DNA from: Acinetobacter sp. NIPH 2699
GTDB taxonomy: Bacteria; Pseudomonadota; Gammaproteobacteria; Pseudomonadales; Moraxellaceae
Direction: 5' to 3'
DNA: 64,000 bases
Assembly (NCBI RefSeq): GCF_022549355.1
Contig: NZ_JAKZGL010000011.1
Coordinates: 1 to 64,000 of the forward strand
Numbering within the stretch: the first letter of the stretch is position 1; each line of letters starts with the position of its first letter. The notes beneath the pieces are model-generated. The model had not been told where the DNA came from, searched no databases, and saw only the letters and a program-made list of their open reading frames with translations. Positions 62,449-64,000 of this stretch are shown here, in pieces. The translations under genes were made by a program, and so were the position numbers.

Positions 62449-62846
62449 TGATGTCAAGACCATGCCGAGAATATGGATGCCCCAATCTTGTTAAGACAAG
62501 AGATCAGAAAGGCTACTGTGATGATCACGCCAGCAAGCGAAGCAACTGGAACAAACGCCCACAACGATCAGGATCAACCACAGAACGTGGATACGGACAT
62601 GCATGGCGATTGCTACGTGAGCAAGCGTTGCGCCGTGATGATTATCTTTGTGTGACTTGTGCGGCCAATGGTTACATCGTTGAAGCAACAGACGTGGATC
62701 ATATCGTTGCCAAGGAACATGGCGGTACAGATGACCTAGTAAATCTCCAATCGCTTTGCTCGCCGTGTCACCAAGAGAAAACGGCTAAAGAGGACAGTAA
62801 GAATGGGAGGGGGAGTCAAAAAGTTCAGACCTTTGCACCTAAATGA
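62448..62846 (+). CDS. HNH endonuclease
   Basis: This 132-residue protein has a basic, possibly zinc-binding start (CREYGCPNLVKTRDQKGYCD) and a C-terminal HNH core (VTCAANGYIVEATDVDHIVA; HGGTDDLVNLQSLC, SPCHQEKTAKE) with paired cysteines. HNH genes just before terS are common in cos-type siphophages and aid the terminase cut. A second ATG at 62451 is possible. Confidence 0.92.
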   Translation: MMSRPCREYGCPNLVKTRDQKGYCDDHASKRSNWNKRPQRSGSTTERGYGHAWRLLREQALRRDDYLCVTCAANGYIVEATDVDHIVAKEHGGTDDLVNLQSLCSPCHQEKTAKEDSKNGRGSQKVQTFAPK

Positions 62847-62903
62847 CCGCCCCCCAAGTCACATTTTTACGTGCGCGAAATTAAAAATTCAGGGTATTGA
62901 CAA

Positions 62904-63395
62904 ATGAGTGGAATTGCATCTGTTCCTGGGCGAGGTAGAAAGCCCAAACCGCAAGAGACCAAACAGGCATCTGGGAACAAAGGTAAGCGACTGCTCAATA
63001 ATAATGCGCCTGAGTTTTCTGAAGTTACAGATATCGAGGTTCCTGAGTACATCACTCCAATGGAGCATGCAGCCATGATGTGGCGTTCGGTGATTCCGGA
63101 GTTACTGAAAAACAAAGTGCTTCGGATTACTGATATGCACAATATTGAAGCTTTCTGTATTGCTTACCACAACTGGCGTTCAGCCCAAAAAGAAGTAGCT
63201 TTGTTCGGGGTTACGATGACAAATGATCAAGGTGGCGTTATAAAAAATCCGGCATTAACAGTGCTAAACGAAGCATCAAAACAGATGGTTACTTTCGGTT
63301 CATTGCTGGGTTTGGATCCGTCATCTCGTAGTCGTTTAACTGGTGGAAATGGCAAACCAAAAGATAACCCGTTTGCAAAGGTATTGAATATGTGA
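62904..63395 (+). CDS. Terminase small subunit, P27 family
   Basis: This 163-residue protein starts [20 protein letters not shown] and has the P27-type text ([31 protein letters not shown]). It selects phage DNA for packaging with TerL. The C-terminal part ([14 protein letters not shown]) is typical of the family. It lies 10 nt before TerL. Confidence 0.93.
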   Translation: MSGIASVPGRGRKPKPQETKQASGNKGKRLLNNNAPEFSEVTDIEVPEYITPMEHAAMMWRSVIPELLKNKVLRITDMHNIEAFCIAYHNWRSAQKEVALFGVTMTNDQGGVIKNPALTVLNEASKQMVTFGSLLGLDPSSRSRLTGGNGKPKDNPFAKVLNM

Positions 63396-63405
63396 CGAGG
63401 TAGAA

Positions 63406-64000
63406 ATGACAGCTTTCCCAAACGTTGACATAGCAAACAAGTGGGCAAAGCAAGTTGTTTCAGGAAAAATACCTACGTGCAAATGGGTAAAACTGGCTTG
63501 TCAGCGCCATTTAAATGACTTAATTCACGCTAAAAAGAAAGAATTTCCATATAAATTTGAGCCTAAATTGGCTGAAAAGAAGATCGCTTTCATTGAATTG
63601 CTACCCCATACCAAGGGTGAATGGGCAATGAAGAAAATGAAGATCTCGCTTGAACCTTGGCAAAAGTTTGGAATTGCTTGCACCTTTGGATGGACGCGAA
63701 AAAAGGATGGATTCCGACGTTTCAGGGAGAGTTATTGGGAAGTACCTCGTAAGAATGGTAAATCAGCGATTGCTGCTGGTGTCGCTCTTAACATGTTTGC
63801 GAATGATGGTGAGTTCGGTTCAGAAGTCTATGCTGGTGCTACGACAGAGAAGCAAGCTTGGGAAGTATTTAAACCTGCAAGATTAATGGCCGTTCGATCT
63901 CCTGAATTTATTGAAGCGGCAGGCATTTTGATCAATGCTGGAAGTCTAGAAATACCAGATGAGGGTTCGGTTTTTGAACCAATCACAGGTGATCCACCAG
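63406..64000 (+). CDS. Terminase large subunit, N-terminal part (cut by the window end)
   Basis: An ATG at 63406 after GACGAGGTAGAA opens a frame that runs to the window end without a stop (198 codons). The start ([19 protein letters not shown]) and the ATPase motif [19 protein letters not shown], with the P-loop variant RKNGKS, are those of a P27-partner large terminase. The motor and nuclease halves lie outside the window, so completeness cannot be judged. Confidence 0.93.
   Translation, partial: MTAFPNVDIANKWAKQVVSGKIPTCKWVKLACQRHLNDLIHAKKKEFPYKFEPKLAEKKIAFIELLPHTKGEWAMKKMKISLEPWQKFGIACTFGWTRKKDGFRRFRESYWEVPRKNGKSAIAAGVALNMFANDGEFGSEVYAGATTEKQAWEVFKPARLMAVRSPEFIEAAGILINAGSLEIPDEGSVFEPITGDPP

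Larger units (their letters stand above)
50837..64000. mobile_element. Temperate prophage, left part (truncated by the window)
   Basis: From tRNA-Val onwards the genes are a tyrosine integrase, an excisionase-like protein, a CI-type repressor with operators, Cro, a CII-family regulator, a replication-type HTH protein, a RuvC-like nuclease, a Q-like protein, HNH, TerS and TerL. The gene order is that of a lambda-like siphophage. Two reverse-oriented inserts (an ABC/AAA cassette at 53.1-56.3 kb, NUDIX/PIN at 59.9-61.3 kb) look like accessory genes. The right attachment site is outside the window, so the core sequence cannot be defined. Confidence 0.93.

Noticed and set aside
50837..64000. CRISPR array or insertion sequence in the prophage
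   Set aside because: No regularly spaced repeats of CRISPR length and no transposase or terminal inverted repeats were seen; the only tandem repeats are the 11-bp and 24-bp sets.

Overview
The window looks like a chromosomal segment of an Acinetobacter species (Moraxellaceae). The DNA is AT-rich. Gene content and order fit that genus: nudJ-mnmA-hflD-purB, epmB facing efp, surE followed by an NlpD-like lipoprotein, a large AmpG, a MoxR/DUF58/TgpA operon and an rpmE with a long leader. The host assignment rests on recognising proteins, not on a database search.

Layout. (1) 200-426: tRNA-Leu(UAG) and a Trp-type tRNA(CCA). (2) 0.6-15.1 kb: an IclR-type regulator divergent from a thirteen-gene catabolic operon, followed by an outer-membrane porin. 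The operon has a three-component Rieske oxygenase (ferredoxin, oxygenase, FAD reductase), two SDRs, an extradiol-type VOC dioxygenase, a cupin, an alpha/beta hydrolase, an aspartate-dehydrogenase-like enzyme, an aldehyde dehydrogenase, a ThDP enzyme and an MFS importer. The same 16-bp palindrome lies in the divergent promoter region and before the porin, so I infer one regulon. The substrate is unknown. (3) 15.2-20.2 kb: a FecI/FecR/TonB-receptor iron-uptake module with Fur-box-like sites and an unannotated 37-residue membrane microprotein. (4) 20.3-50.7 kb: mostly housekeeping genes (purB, hflD, mnmA, surE, rpmE, efp, cstA, gloA, peptidoglycan enzymes). Among them are two PIN toxin-antitoxin pairs, a degenerate FimX-like c-di-GMP protein next to a PilZ-like protein, and a Lon-like protease.

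(5) 50.8-64.0 kb: the left part of a temperate prophage next to tRNA-Val(GAC), cut by the window end inside the large terminase. It reads int, xis-like, two small genes, a four-gene ABC/AAA cassette and CI on the minus strand. Then come Cro, CII, a replication-type HTH protein, a RuvC-like nuclease and a Q-like protein on the plus strand, a reversed NUDIX/PIN insert, and HNH, TerS and TerL. CI-type operators (ATTACC-N5-GGTAAT) sit inside both the cro promoter and a promoter for the int operon 4 kb away.

The most interesting system is the cassette directly downstream of the CI gene, where lambda carries rexAB. It encodes a tiny membrane protein, a helical protein, a middle-component protein and a Rad50-like ATPase. 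The first two carry the same glycine-rich tag (AGGDVA-G-INKS). It resembles ABC-three-component conflict systems and is probably a lysogen-expressed anti-phage module.
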